From contig JACKCB010000003.1 of the NCBI GenBank assembly GCA_020634235.1, positions 236,594-300,593 of the forward strand: DNA of 64,000 nucleotides. Direction: 5' to 3'. Positions 17,194 to 25,495 of this stretch are shown piece after piece. Both the position numbers and the translations under genes were made by a program. This stretch comes from Ardenticatenaceae bacterium (GTDB lineage: Bacteria > Chloroflexota > Anaerolineae > Promineifilales > Promineifilaceae). The notes under the pieces are model-generated. The model did not search any database. It was not told where the DNA came from and was given only the letters and a program-made list of their open reading frames with translations. Numbering within the stretch: position 1 is the first letter of the stretch; each line of letters begins with the position of its first letter.

Positions 17194-19116
17194 CTACGAC
17201 CAGAATTCACGCAAATTGTCGAAGATTAGAAAGCCGCCGAGCAGCAAGACGCCCAACAGCGTCAGCTCCCAGAAGTATTCGTAGATGATGACCAGCGCCG
17301 CCAGGAAGGCCAGGATGCCCGTCGCCGTGACGATCAGCTTCTCCAGCCGGCGGCGGAAGGCCGCCTCGATGGTCAACAGCAGGAGCAGCAGCGCCCCCAG
17401 CCCCACATCCAGCGAGTCACGGGCCAGCAGGAACAGCAGCACGAAGATGATGAGGAAGAGACCGGTGCTGATGGCCGCCCACCCCTCGGCAAAGCGACTC
17501 AGGCCCAACGGGCTGGATGGCTGGTGCGCGCGCCGGATATGTTTGCGCAGGGAGCGCGGGTCCTGCTGGCCGGTTTTCACCAGATCGGCGTGCTGGCGCA
17601 GCGCATCCAGCAGGGCCTCATTCTCGGCATAGGTGGCCCGCAGGCGATCGGTGGCCTGAATCGCCTCGTCCAGCCGCTGGCGTTCCAACCGGCCGCGGGT
17701 CTGCAAATGGGGCTGGCTTTCCATGGCGGCCAGCTCCACCCCCAGGGTGACAATGGCCTCGCTCCTGGCGGCGATGTCCGCCGCCAACTGCGCCTGCTCG
17801 TCCAGCAATGCCTCACGGCGGGCCAGCAGCCGCTGGACCGCTTCTGCAGGTGGTGGCACTTTGTCCAGCCCGGCCCAACCCAGAGGGTCATACCAGGCGC
17901 GGCGCACGGAACCATCGCGATTGTAACGCGGCCCGGCCGGGGCGTCTTCACCGGAAAGCGGATCGCGCGCATAGAGGCCAAACAGGCCGCGATAATGCAG
18001 CACCCAGCCCGGCTCCGGCTGCAGCAGCTCCGGCTCACTCCACAAAATGCGCTGCGGTTTGCTGTGCAAAAAGCGCGTCTCCGCGCTCCCGGAAGCCATG
18101 GCAGAGCCAATAACCACACCATCACCACGAGCATAGTCCACAAATGGCACCCGAAAAACGTTCAGGTGGGTCTGCTCCAGCTCATGCTCCTCTTTGAGCT
18201 GGTAGCGGCGCAGCAGCTTCGCCCAGCTTGTTTGCAGCCGGTCAGTCAGGTCGACCAGCGGCCGCAGGAACGGCAATTCCAATTCGGCCAGGTAATCGCC
18301 CGGCCGGAAGTAGCTGGCATGAGAGCCTGCCCCGGCGTAAATCACCGGGTGGCTGCCATTCTTGTGCCACTTGGGATCATCCCAGTGGCGGCGCAGATCG
18401 TCGCCAGAAAAATCGTGCGAGGCGTAGGCCACCCACAGCGGGCGCAGGTCCGGCCGGGGATTAGCCGGATCGGGCGTGCTGCCTGGGTCTGAGGATACTG
18501 GTGCCAGGTAAACACACACCATCTCCCAATCCGCCTCGTGGTCATTGGCCCCAAAAAAGCCGGAACGCCAGTTGTTGAAGGCGTAAAAGAACCAGTATTG
18601 CAGCACCACCCAACCATTTTGTTCAACTACGCGGCCATAATAGGTGTGGTGTGGGTCGCCGGCCATCAACTGCTGGTAGGCCAGCACCGCCGCCGCGGCT
18701 GTGTCACCGGGCACCCGGCCGCGGGCAAAAAGGGTCACCTCAAACAGGGCATCCAGCAGGCGGGAACCAAAACCAACGCGGGCCAACCGCCCCCGGCCGG
18801 CGCGGAATTCACGCCGCACAAATCCTTCGCGCAGCCGGTGGGCGGCCAGGTCGGCCAGGTTCAGCGGCTCGATGTAGCGCAAAAAATGGACCGCGCCAAA
18901 AGCTGCCTGGCGCGGCTGGGCCAGCACGTCCAGCGTCAGCTCGCCCTGGGGAACGAGCAGCTCCGGTTCCCGGCCGGGGTGCTGCACCCACAAGCTGCAC
19001 TCCCGAATATACGCCTCAACGGACATCGGCAAAAAAGACTCGCCCTGGTTATATCGAACCTCCGGCTCGTAATAACGCAGCAGGCGCAAGACCAGGTCCT
19101 CCGGCATCTCGCTCAT
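17194..19116 (-). CDS. Vps62-like domain protein with coiled coil and C-terminal membrane segments
   Basis: A 640-residue protein. Residues ~150-320 carry motifs typical of the Vps62-like family: YYGRVVEQNGWVVLQYWFFY, NDHEADWEMVCVYL, and HPVIYAGAGSHASYF. Residues ~450-530 look like a coiled coil (RREALLDEQAQLAADIAAR...). The last 90 residues hold about four hydrophobic segments. The biochemical role of Vps62-like domains in bacteria is not established. The ATG at 19116 overlaps the stop of the upstream membrane gene (ATGA), so the frame's upstream extension to 19425 is not real; the two proteins are probably made together and may form a complex. Confidence 0.75.
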   Translation of the reverse strand: MSEMPEDLVLRLLRYYEPEVRYNQGESFLPMSVEAYIRECSLWVQHPGREPELLVPQGELTLDVLAQPRQAAFGAVHFLRYIEPLNLADLAAHRLREGFVRREFRAGRGRLARVGFGSRLLDALFEVTLFARGRVPGDTAAAAVLAYQQLMAGDPHHTYYGRVVEQNGWVVLQYWFFYAFNNWRSGFFGANDHEADWEMVCVYLAPVSSDPGSTPDPANPRPDLRPLWVAYASHDFSGDDLRRHWDDPKWHKNGSHPVIYAGAGSHASYFRPGDYLAELELPFLRPLVDLTDRLQTSWAKLLRRYQLKEEHELEQTHLNVFRVPFVDYARGDGVVIGSAMASGSAETRFLHSKPQRILWSEPELLQPEPGWVLHYRGLFGLYARDPLSGEDAPAGPRYNRDGSVRRAWYDPLGWAGLDKVPPPAEAVQRLLARREALLDEQAQLAADIAARSEAIVTLGVELAAMESQPHLQTRGRLERQRLDEAIQATDRLRATYAENEALLDALRQHADLVKTGQQDPRSLRKHIRRAHQPSSPLGLSRFAEGWAAISTGLFLIIFVLLFLLARDSLDVGLGALLLLLLTIEAAFRRRLEKLIVTATGILAFLAALVIIYEYFWELTLLGVLLLGGFLIFDNLREFWS

Positions 19117-19580
19117 GACTGGCCCTCCTGGCCGGCCCCGGCCGGGTTCCGAAACACCTGGCGCACATCCCCCAGGTTCAGATAGAGCACCAACACGATA
19201 CTGAACAGCATGAGCAGGTATAGGCCCGTGTTCTCCGGCCGGTAGCGCGCATACACCACCAGGCCCAGCAGCAAGAACAATCCCTGCACCAGCATCGCTT
19301 CCAACCAGGCCGGCGGGCGCAGCAGCGCAAACCCAATCGCCGCAATCAGCCCCAACACCCCCAATGCCAGCATGGCAATCTCCGACACATAAGTCAGCCA
19401 CAGCACCAACGGCAGCAGCGACCAATCAATGGCCAGCACCGGCAAAGTCACATAGATGAACGCTTGCAGCAGCAGCAGCAGGGTCAGCAGTCGCACCGGC
19501 CACGGGGCACGCCGGGTCAGTCGCCGGGCCTGGGCCTGGCTAATTCGGGGCAAAGGAGGGCTGTTTTCAACCTGGGGCAT
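19113..19580 (-). CDS. Small multipass membrane protein partnered with Vps62-like protein
   Basis: A 155-residue protein with about four to five hydrophobic helices (residues ~30-50, 52-72, 74-90, 95-112, 120-137) and charged ends. No recognised domain. Its stop overlaps the start of the Vps62-like gene by 4 bases. GAGG precedes the ATG. Function unknown. Confidence 0.75.
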   Translation of the reverse strand: MPQVENSPPLPRISQAQARRLTRRAPWPVRLLTLLLLLQAFIYVTLPVLAIDWSLLPLVLWLTYVSEIAMLALGVLGLIAAIGFALLRPPAWLEAMLVQGLFLLLGLVVYARYRPENTGLYLLMLFSIVLVLYLNLGDVRQVFRNPAGAGQEGQS

Positions 19581-19739
19581 GGTTTCCTCGCACTTAGGGT
19601 TCGCTCACAAACAGCTTCTGTTCAGAAAACGAACCCCAAGACTTGACCGCCAACCAAAACTCAAAAATTGAAAACGGTCAAGCTCTTAGACGGTCCGCCA
19701 CCGGCACCGTGGATGCCATGATACTGCCCCGCGTGCTTC

Positions 19740-19767
19740 TTGACAACAAACAGACGGTGGGGAGAAT
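19740..19767 (+). promoter_or_regulatory. Possible promoter of hydroxyacid dehydrogenase gene
   Basis: TTGACA (19740-19745), 16 bases, then GAGAAT (19762-19767), giving a leader of about 70 bases. Just upstream, 19642-19649 and 19675-19682 form an 8-bp inverted repeat (CTTGACCG/CGGTCAAG) that could be a regulator site for either divergent gene. Confidence 0.4.
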
Positions 19768-19844
19768 AACCGGCACGCAGTTCGTGCCACCAGCCTGTGT
19801 CGTGCCGCCGGCGGCGCGAAAAAGACCGCACAAGGAGATTCAGA

Positions 19845-20741
19845 ATGGCAGAACAAATCGGCTTCATTGGCCTGGGCATCATGGGGCGCGGCATGGTCCG
19901 CAACCTGCTGCGGGCCGGCTTTGCCGTGCGGGTATGGAACCGCACCGCGGCCAAAATGACGGAATTCGTCCCGGCCGGGGCGACCACCGCCACCTCCCCC
20001 GCCGACCTGGCCCGCCAATGCGACATCATCATCATTTGCGTCAGCGACACGCCTGATGTGCAAGCCGTGATTCTGGGCGAACATGGCGTGCTGGCCGGCG
20101 CCCCGGCCGGGGCGTTGGTCATCGACATGAGCACCATCAGCCCCCAGGTTACCCGCCAACTGGCCGCGGCACTGGCCCAAAAAGGGGTACACATGCTCGA
20201 TGCTCCCATCAGCGGCGGCAGCGAGGGGGCCGCACGGGGCACGCTCAGCATCATGGTCGGCGGCCAGGCCGACCAGGTAGCCCGGGCCATGCCCCTGTTC
20301 CAGGCCATGGGCAAAGCCATCACCCATGTAGGCGATCATGGAACCGGGCAGACTGTGAAGCTGGTCAACCAAATTCTGGTGGTCGTCAACATGCTGGCCG
20401 TAAGCGAGGCGCTCCTCTTTGCCCAGGCCGGCGGCCTGGACCTATCCAAAGCACTGGAAGCGGTTAGCCAGGGAGCCGCCGGCAGTTGGATGCTTAGCAA
20501 CCGCGGTCCTCAGGTCATTGCGCGGGACTGGCGGCCGGGCTTCACCGTCGATTTGCAGCAAAAAGATCTGCGCCTGGTGCTGCAAGCCGCCGACCAGATG
20601 GGGATTCCCCTGTTGGGCACCAGCACCGTCTTCCAACTTTATCGCACCCTGCAAGCGCGTGACCTGGGCAGCGACGGCAACCATGCGCTGGCCAAAGCGC
20701 TGGAGCAGTTGGCCGGGCTGGAGATTGGGCGCGATGCCTGA
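19845..20741 (+). CDS. NAD(P)-dependent beta-hydroxyacid dehydrogenase (HIBADH/tartronate semialdehyde reductase family)
   Basis: A 298-residue enzyme. Rossmann motif GFIGLGIMGRGMVRNLLRAG at the N-terminus, substrate motif DAPISGGSEGAARGTLSIMVGG near residue 120, and the catalytic Lys segment GTGQTVKLVNQI near residue 170. The family includes 3-hydroxyisobutyrate dehydrogenase, tartronate semialdehyde reductase and succinic semialdehyde reductase; sequence inspection alone does not separate these. AGGAG precedes ATG 19845; the frame's upstream extension to 19797 is not supported. Confidence 0.9.
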   Translation: MAEQIGFIGLGIMGRGMVRNLLRAGFAVRVWNRTAAKMTEFVPAGATTATSPADLARQCDIIIICVSDTPDVQAVILGEHGVLAGAPAGALVIDMSTISPQVTRQLAAALAQKGVHMLDAPISGGSEGAARGTLSIMVGGQADQVARAMPLFQAMGKAITHVGDHGTGQTVKLVNQILVVVNMLAVSEALLFAQAGGLDLSKALEAVSQGAAGSWMLSNRGPQVIARDWRPGFTVDLQQKDLRLVLQAADQMGIPLLGTSTVFQLYRTLQARDLGSDGNHALAKALEQLAGLEIGRDA

Positions 20742-20818
20742 TTTGTGCTGCGTTGCGCCTGCTGCTGATTGCGCATGCCGCCCAATTTGACCACCCAGAA
20801 ACGAGCTAGCGCGGCGCG

Positions 20819-21520
20819 ATGAGTGCCCGGCGCGAGTTTGTGGCCGGGGTGCGGGCGGAACTGCCCATCGCCCTGGGAGTCATTCCGTTTGGGCTGATCT
20901 ATGGCGTGCTGGCCCTGGCCGCCGGGCTGCCGCCGCTGCTGGCCCAGGCGATGTCGGCCATCGTTTTTGCCGGGTCAGCCCAGTTCATCGGCACGCAGTT
21001 ATTTGCCACGGCCACCCCGGCCGGGGTCATCCTGCTCACCACCTTCATCGTCAACCTGCGCCACGTGCTGTACAGCGCCAGCATCGCCCCCTACGTGCAG
21101 CACCTGCCGGCCCGCTGGCGCTGGCTGCTGGCCTACCTGCTAACCGACGAGGCGTATGTCCTGGCCATTCTGCGCTACCAGGAGGAGACGGCAGCAGAGC
21201 GCAAGCATTACTACTTCCTGGGCAATGGCCTGACCCTATGGGGCTGCTGGCAGGCCAGCACCGCCGTGGGCATCTTCCTGGGGGCCCAGGTGCCGGCCAG
21301 TTGGGCGCTGGACTTCACCCTGGCCCTGACCTTTATCGGGCTGGTCATCCCGGCGCTGCGCACCCGGCCGGGCGTGGCCGCCGCCCTTTCAGCCGGCCTC
21401 GTCTCCCTGCTGGCGGCCGGCTGGCCCTACAAGCTGGGGCTGATGGCCGCCGCCCTGACCGGCATTGTGGTCGGCGTGCTGCTGGAGAAGCACCCCGGCC
21501 GGGGGGCGTCCCAACCATGA
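20819..21520 (+). CDS. azlC: AzlC family branched-chain amino acid exporter subunit
   Basis: A 233-residue inner-membrane protein with the AzlC signature (LPIALGVIPFGLIYGVLALAAG near the N-terminus, FAGSAQFIGTQL, and FIVNLRHVLYSASIAPY). With AzlD it forms an exporter of branched-chain or related amino acids. The stop overlaps the azlD start by 4 bases (ATGA). No Shine-Dalgarno is evident before the ATG. Confidence 0.92.
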   Translation: MSARREFVAGVRAELPIALGVIPFGLIYGVLALAAGLPPLLAQAMSAIVFAGSAQFIGTQLFATATPAGVILLTTFIVNLRHVLYSASIAPYVQHLPARWRWLLAYLLTDEAYVLAILRYQEETAAERKHYYFLGNGLTLWGCWQASTAVGIFLGAQVPASWALDFTLALTFIGLVIPALRTRPGVAAALSAGLVSLLAAGWPYKLGLMAAALTGIVVGVLLEKHPGRGASQP

Positions 21521-21843
21521 GCCAGACCGGTCTGTGGCTCACAGTACTGGGCATGGGGCTGATCACCTACGCCCTGCGCCTCTCCTTCATCCTGCTCCTC
21601 GGCCGCATCGACGTGCCGCCGCTGGTGCGCCAGGCCCTGCACTACGTGCCGCCAGCCGTTCTCTCAGCCATCATCTTCCCGGAGCTGCTGCTGCCCGGTG
21701 GCCAGCTCGATCTCTCAATGGGCAATTTGCGGCTGTTGGCCGGACTGCTGGCCGCCCTGGTGGCCTGGCGCACCCGCAACGTGCTGCTCACCATCACCGC
21801 CGGCATGGTCGCCCTCTGGCTAATGCAGTGGCTGGTCCGTTAG
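21517..21843 (+). CDS. azlD: AzlD family branched-chain amino acid exporter subunit
   Basis: A 108-residue membrane protein with three to four hydrophobic helices and the AzlD pattern TYALRLSFILL...PPLVRQALHYVPPAVLSAIIFPELL. It is the small partner of AzlC. The start at 21517 overlaps the azlC stop (ATGA), which fixes it and implies coupled translation and fixed stoichiometry. Confidence 0.92.
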   Translation: MSQTGLWLTVLGMGLITYALRLSFILLLGRIDVPPLVRQALHYVPPAVLSAIIFPELLLPGGQLDLSMGNLRLLAGLLAALVAWRTRNVLLTITAGMVALWLMQWLVR

Positions 21844-21953
21844 CAGCGGATTGGCCGGCCGGGACCCAGCGGCGTAAAATACGGGACACACGTCATCCAC
21901 CCTGCATACCGCAGGTCCGGCACCAACACCTCACCGCTTCCCAGTTGCCAGCG

Positions 21954-22463
21954 ATGCTCACTATAGATTGCCTCCGTGAATCCCCTATCGGCCCCATCTG
22001 GGTGGCCCAGTCTGATGCCGGACTGGTGGCCATTTACATCGGCGCACCCGAAGCACGGTTGCGCGAGATCATAGCCAGGCTAACCAAAGCGGATATAAGG
22101 CGGGACCCCGGCCGGGTGCAGCCCGCCCTCGCACAACTACACGAATATCTACATCGCCAGCGGCAAAGCTTCACCTTGCCCATCGACAACAGCATCCTCA
22201 CCCCCTTCCAGCAAGAAGTATTGTCCCTGGTGCAGCAAATCCCCTACGGCCAGGTGCGCACCTATGGCGACATCGCCCGCGCCCTGGGCAAGCCAGGCGC
22301 CTCCCGTGCCGTAGGGCGAGCCAACGCCACCAACCCCCTGCCCATCGTCATCCCCTGCCACCGCGTCCTGGGCAGCGACGGCAAACTACATGGCTACGGC
22401 GGTGGCGCCGGCCTGGAGACCAAAGCCTGGCTCCTCCGCCTGGAAGGCAGCCGCCTCATCTGA
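21954..22463 (+). CDS. ogt: Methylated-DNA-[protein]-cysteine S-methyltransferase
   Basis: A 169-residue O6-alkylguanine repair protein. The active-site motif IPCHRV has the acceptor at Cys135, preceded by the DNA-binding helix (GKPGASRAVGRANATNPLP) and PYGQVRTYGDIA. It moves the alkyl group from guanine to its own Cys. The N-terminal domain lacks Ada-type metal Cys residues, so it is Ogt-like, with no Ada transcription-factor part. ATG 21954 is chosen because the family domain starts there; the longer upstream frame overlaps azlD. No Shine-Dalgarno is seen. Confidence 0.93.
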   Translation: MLTIDCLRESPIGPIWVAQSDAGLVAIYIGAPEARLREIIARLTKADIRRDPGRVQPALAQLHEYLHRQRQSFTLPIDNSILTPFQQEVLSLVQQIPYGQVRTYGDIARALGKPGASRAVGRANATNPLPIVIPCHRVLGSDGKLHGYGGGAGLETKAWLLRLEGSRLI

Positions 22464-22564
22464 GAAAGCAGGTCAGCGGGTCGGCCAATTGACCGGCCAG
22501 TGACAGACCCTGGCAGCGCCAGACAGACAAGCTGAAATGCTTCTCATATTGCTGGTCACTTCGC

Positions 22565-22593
22565 TTGTTATGTTTTCCTGACTCTGATAAACT
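22565..22593 (+). promoter_or_regulatory. Promoter of PKD-CAP gene, leaderless-type
   Basis: TTGTTA (22565-22570), a 17-base spacer and TAAACT (22588-22593), then 7 bases to ATG 22601. There is no Shine-Dalgarno. Confidence 0.45.
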
Positions 22594-22600
22594 GCCAATT

Positions 22601-24538
22601 ATGAAACGTGCCGTGCAGTTCGTGGGGACTTTGCTGGTGATTATTGGCCTGGTCTGCTGGCCAATACGGTTCGGCGCGCTGGCGGCCGGCATCGCGGAGC
22701 ACTCCCTGTTCTCCGGCTACGCTATCCTCGATGGGCCATTGAGCCTGGAGCTGTCGGTGAACCCGCCCATCACCACCCCCGGGGGCACAGTGAGTGTGCA
22801 ACTGCTGGCCAGCAACAAGCTCAGCACCCCGGCCGGGCCGCAAATCACCCTCAACCTGCCCAACAGCCTCAGCTTCGATGACGTCCAGCTCCCGGCCGGG
22901 ACCAATCACAACTACCAGACCAATGACCTCACCTGGCTGCCCCTCCTCAATGGCGGTGGCCAGGAGCAGCTCAACCTGACCTTCAAGGTCACCGTCGCCG
23001 ATCTCACCCAGCCGGAGCAGATCATCAGCGCCACCCTGACCCGCGATGGCCAGAGCCAGACCATTAGCCTGCCGGTCTGGATTGGTTTGCCGGCCCAGGC
23101 CAACCTCACCGCCGAGCCAGCAGTGGCGGCCATTGGCCAGCCGGTGCAATTGTGGGCCAACCCGGCCGGGACCGGCCCCTTCACCCAAAACTGGGATTTC
23201 GGCGACGGCCGCCGCATCACCACCCCCAACCCGCAGGTCGCCTACGGCACAGCCGGCACCTACCAGGTTACGCTCCAGTTGGCCAATCCGTTGGGCGTTA
23301 CCACCGCCAGCAAAACCATCACCGTCGTGCCCCAGCCGGCGGCCAACTTCCGCACCGATGACGCCAAACCGGTGCCGCTGCAAGCGGTGCAGTTCATCAA
23401 CCTCAGCGGCGGCCAGCCCCCGCTTACCTACGCCTGGGATTTTGGCGACGGCACCAGCAGCAATGAAGTCAACCCCATTCACCAGTTCCCGGCCAGCGGC
23501 TACTTCCCGGTGCGCCTGACCGTGACCAGCCCGGCCGGGACCACCGAAACCGTGCAAACGCTGGTGGTTGGCAACAGCCCGAGCGCCGACTTCATGATGG
23601 AAGCGGCCACCGTCACCGGCCGGGCCACCACCATGCAGGCCTTCCACGATGGCACCGTAACCGAGATGCAGTGGGACATGGGCGACGGGAAGCAGTACAG
23701 CGGCGAAGAGGTAACCCACGTCTACCACCAAATGGGCACCTTTAACGTTACGATGACCGCGCGCAATGAGTATGGCGAAATCGTGGTCAGCAAGCTGATC
23801 CAGGTGGGCGCCGGCATTCTGGAGACCTATTTGCCGCTCATCTTCTTGCCAGTCGGGGGCACAGGCTTTGCCACCCCGGCCGGGCAAGTCACCCAGCCGG
23901 CGCAACCAACCCAGGTGGCCCAGGCCACGCTGCCGGTCATTCCCGCCCTCACCCCGCCCCAGCCGCCACCGGCGGACCAGATCGCCGCTAATCCTGGCGG
24001 CGCCGGCCCCACCAGCGACAATCTCCCCGACACAGTGCAGCCCCAGATCGATACGCGCCCGCCGGAGACCCTGACGATTACGCCGCTGCCACCGCAAGCC
24101 CCCCTCTCTCCCCAAGCCACCCCGGCCGAAAGCCTGCTCTGGTGGGTGAACGAGGCCCGCCGGCTCTACGGCCTACCCATGCTTACCTACAGCTACGAAT
24201 TGAGCATCGCCGCCCAGATTCACGCCGAAGACATGCTGGGCGTACCTGGCACCCTGCACATCGGTTCAGACGGCTCCCGGCCGGCAGACCGGCAGGCGCG
24301 CTATGGCTTCACCGGCTACTATGCCGGCGAAGCAGTTGCCTGGGGCTGGGGCAGCCCCATCCCCGTGGTCGAATTCTGGGTGAACAGCCCGCCCCACCGG
24401 GTACTCATCCTCAACCCCAACACTACCCACCTGGGTGTGGGCTACGCCGCCAACGCCAATGCGGAGAACATCTGGTATTGGGCGGCTGAATTCGGCCTGA
24501 AGCTGGAAGAGCCGGTCCAACCCCCTTCGCCCCAGTAA
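22601..24538 (+). CDS. Secreted PKD-domain protein with C-terminal CAP/SCP domain
   Basis: A 645-residue exported protein. Residues 1-35 form a signal peptide or anchor. A cadherin/DUF11-like region follows (~40-170), then three PKD units with the diagnostic WDFGDG/WDFGDG/WDMGDG motifs (~175-400). A Pro/Gln-rich linker carries YLPLIFLP. The C-terminal CAP domain (~515-640) has LLWWVNEARRLYGLPML, HAEDML, H-type active-site residues and SPPHR. CAP domains in bacteria are surface proteins of mostly unknown activity; PKD units are adhesive spacers. The gene carries many copies of the iterated decamer. Monocistronic. Confidence 0.87.
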   Translation: MKRAVQFVGTLLVIIGLVCWPIRFGALAAGIAEHSLFSGYAILDGPLSLELSVNPPITTPGGTVSVQLLASNKLSTPAGPQITLNLPNSLSFDDVQLPAGTNHNYQTNDLTWLPLLNGGGQEQLNLTFKVTVADLTQPEQIISATLTRDGQSQTISLPVWIGLPAQANLTAEPAVAAIGQPVQLWANPAGTGPFTQNWDFGDGRRITTPNPQVAYGTAGTYQVTLQLANPLGVTTASKTITVVPQPAANFRTDDAKPVPLQAVQFINLSGGQPPLTYAWDFGDGTSSNEVNPIHQFPASGYFPVRLTVTSPAGTTETVQTLVVGNSPSADFMMEAATVTGRATTMQAFHDGTVTEMQWDMGDGKQYSGEEVTHVYHQMGTFNVTMTARNEYGEIVVSKLIQVGAGILETYLPLIFLPVGGTGFATPAGQVTQPAQPTQVAQATLPVIPALTPPQPPPADQIAANPGGAGPTSDNLPDTVQPQIDTRPPETLTITPLPPQAPLSPQATPAESLLWWVNEARRLYGLPMLTYSYELSIAAQIHAEDMLGVPGTLHIGSDGSRPADRQARYGFTGYYAGEAVAWGWGSPIPVVEFWVNSPPHRVLILNPNTTHLGVGYAANANAENIWYWAAEFGLKLEEPVQPPSPQ

Positions 24539-24590
24539 TCTCATCCGCAAGAGAAGCAGCCAGAAACCAAATAGGATGACGTAAATCACC

Positions 24591-25412
24591 ATGTACAAAA
24601 CGTTGATTGATTGCCCCACGCTGGCCCGGCATCTGGGCGACCCCACCTGGGTTTTGGTGGACTGCCGCTTTAGCCTGGCCGAACCCCCGGCCGGGGCCCA
24701 AGCCTACCAGGTCGCCCATATCCCCGGCGCGGTCTACGCCCACCTGGAGCATGATCTGAGCGGCCCTCCGGTCACCGACCGTGGCCGCCACCCCCTGCCC
24801 ACGCCGGCGGCCCTCACCGCGTTGTTCAGCCGTTTGGGGATTGACGCGAACCGGCAGGTGGTCGCCTATGATGATTCTGGCGGCGCGATTGCCGCCCGGC
24901 TGTGGTGGATGCTGCACTACATGGGGCACCAGGCGGCGGCGGTGCTGGATGGCGGCTGGCCCGCCTGGCAGGCGCTGGGTTTGCCCACGCGGGGTGGGAT
25001 AGAGGAGAATGCCCCGGCCGGGTTCCAGGGCCAGCCACGGCTGGACAGGCTGGTGCTGCTTGACCAGGTGCCGGCGGCGCCGCTGCTGGTGGACTCGCGG
25101 GAGGGTGCCCGCTACCGCGGCGAAGTAGAGCCAATCGATCCCCGGCCGGGGCACATCCCCGGTGCCGTTAACTACCCCTTCCAGAACAATCTAACGGAAA
25201 CACAGCGCTTCCGGCCGGCGGCAGAGCTGCGCCAGCAGCTGCTGGCCGTGCTGGGCGATCAACCACCGCAAGATGTGGTTTACTACTGCGGGTCGGGGGT
25301 AACGGCCTGCCACAACCTGCTGGCCCAGCTTCACGCCGGCCTGCCGGAAGGCAAACTCTATGTTGGCTCCTGGAGTGAATGGTGTGCCGATCCCGGCCGG
25401 GCCAGCGCGTAG
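24591..25412 (+). CDS. sseA: Thiosulfate/3-mercaptopyruvate sulfurtransferase (two rhodanese domains)
   Basis: A 273-residue tandem rhodanese. The inactive N-terminal domain has the Asp-type loop (AYDDSGGAIAARLWWML) and DGGWPAW; the C-terminal domain has the catalytic loop CGSGVTA with Cys near residue 233 and a SWSEWC close. The CGSGVTA loop fits mercaptopyruvate sulfurtransferase more than thiosulfate rhodanese (CRxGxT). It passes sulfane sulfur to cyanide, thiols or proteins. AGGATGA precedes the ATG. Confidence 0.9.
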   Translation: MYKTLIDCPTLARHLGDPTWVLVDCRFSLAEPPAGAQAYQVAHIPGAVYAHLEHDLSGPPVTDRGRHPLPTPAALTALFSRLGIDANRQVVAYDDSGGAIAARLWWMLHYMGHQAAAVLDGGWPAWQALGLPTRGGIEENAPAGFQGQPRLDRLVLLDQVPAAPLLVDSREGARYRGEVEPIDPRPGHIPGAVNYPFQNNLTETQRFRPAAELRQQLLAVLGDQPPQDVVYYCGSGVTACHNLLAQLHAGLPEGKLYVGSWSEWCADPGRASA

Positions 25413-25424
25413 CAAGGCCGTGTC

Positions 25425-25469
25425 GCCGGGTTCTCGCTGCCCGAACAGAGTAATCAGCGAGAACCCGGC
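25425..25469. terminator. Hairpin between convergent genes
   Basis: A perfect 15-bp inverted repeat (25425-25439 and 25455-25469) with a 15-base loop, between the sulfurtransferase gene and the convergent GTPase gene. Neither side has a T-run, so if it ends transcription it is not a canonical intrinsic terminator. Confidence 0.55.
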
Positions 25470-25495
25470 AATCCGCGTTATTCCAGCGCCGGTAT

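Noticed and set aside
22568..24115. A 515-codon open frame on the strand opposite the PKD-CAP gene
   Set aside because: It is a GC-driven shadow of the real gene: its amino-acid mix is dominated by Gly/Ala/Arg/Val with no domain pattern, while the plus frame has clear PKD and CAP motifs.
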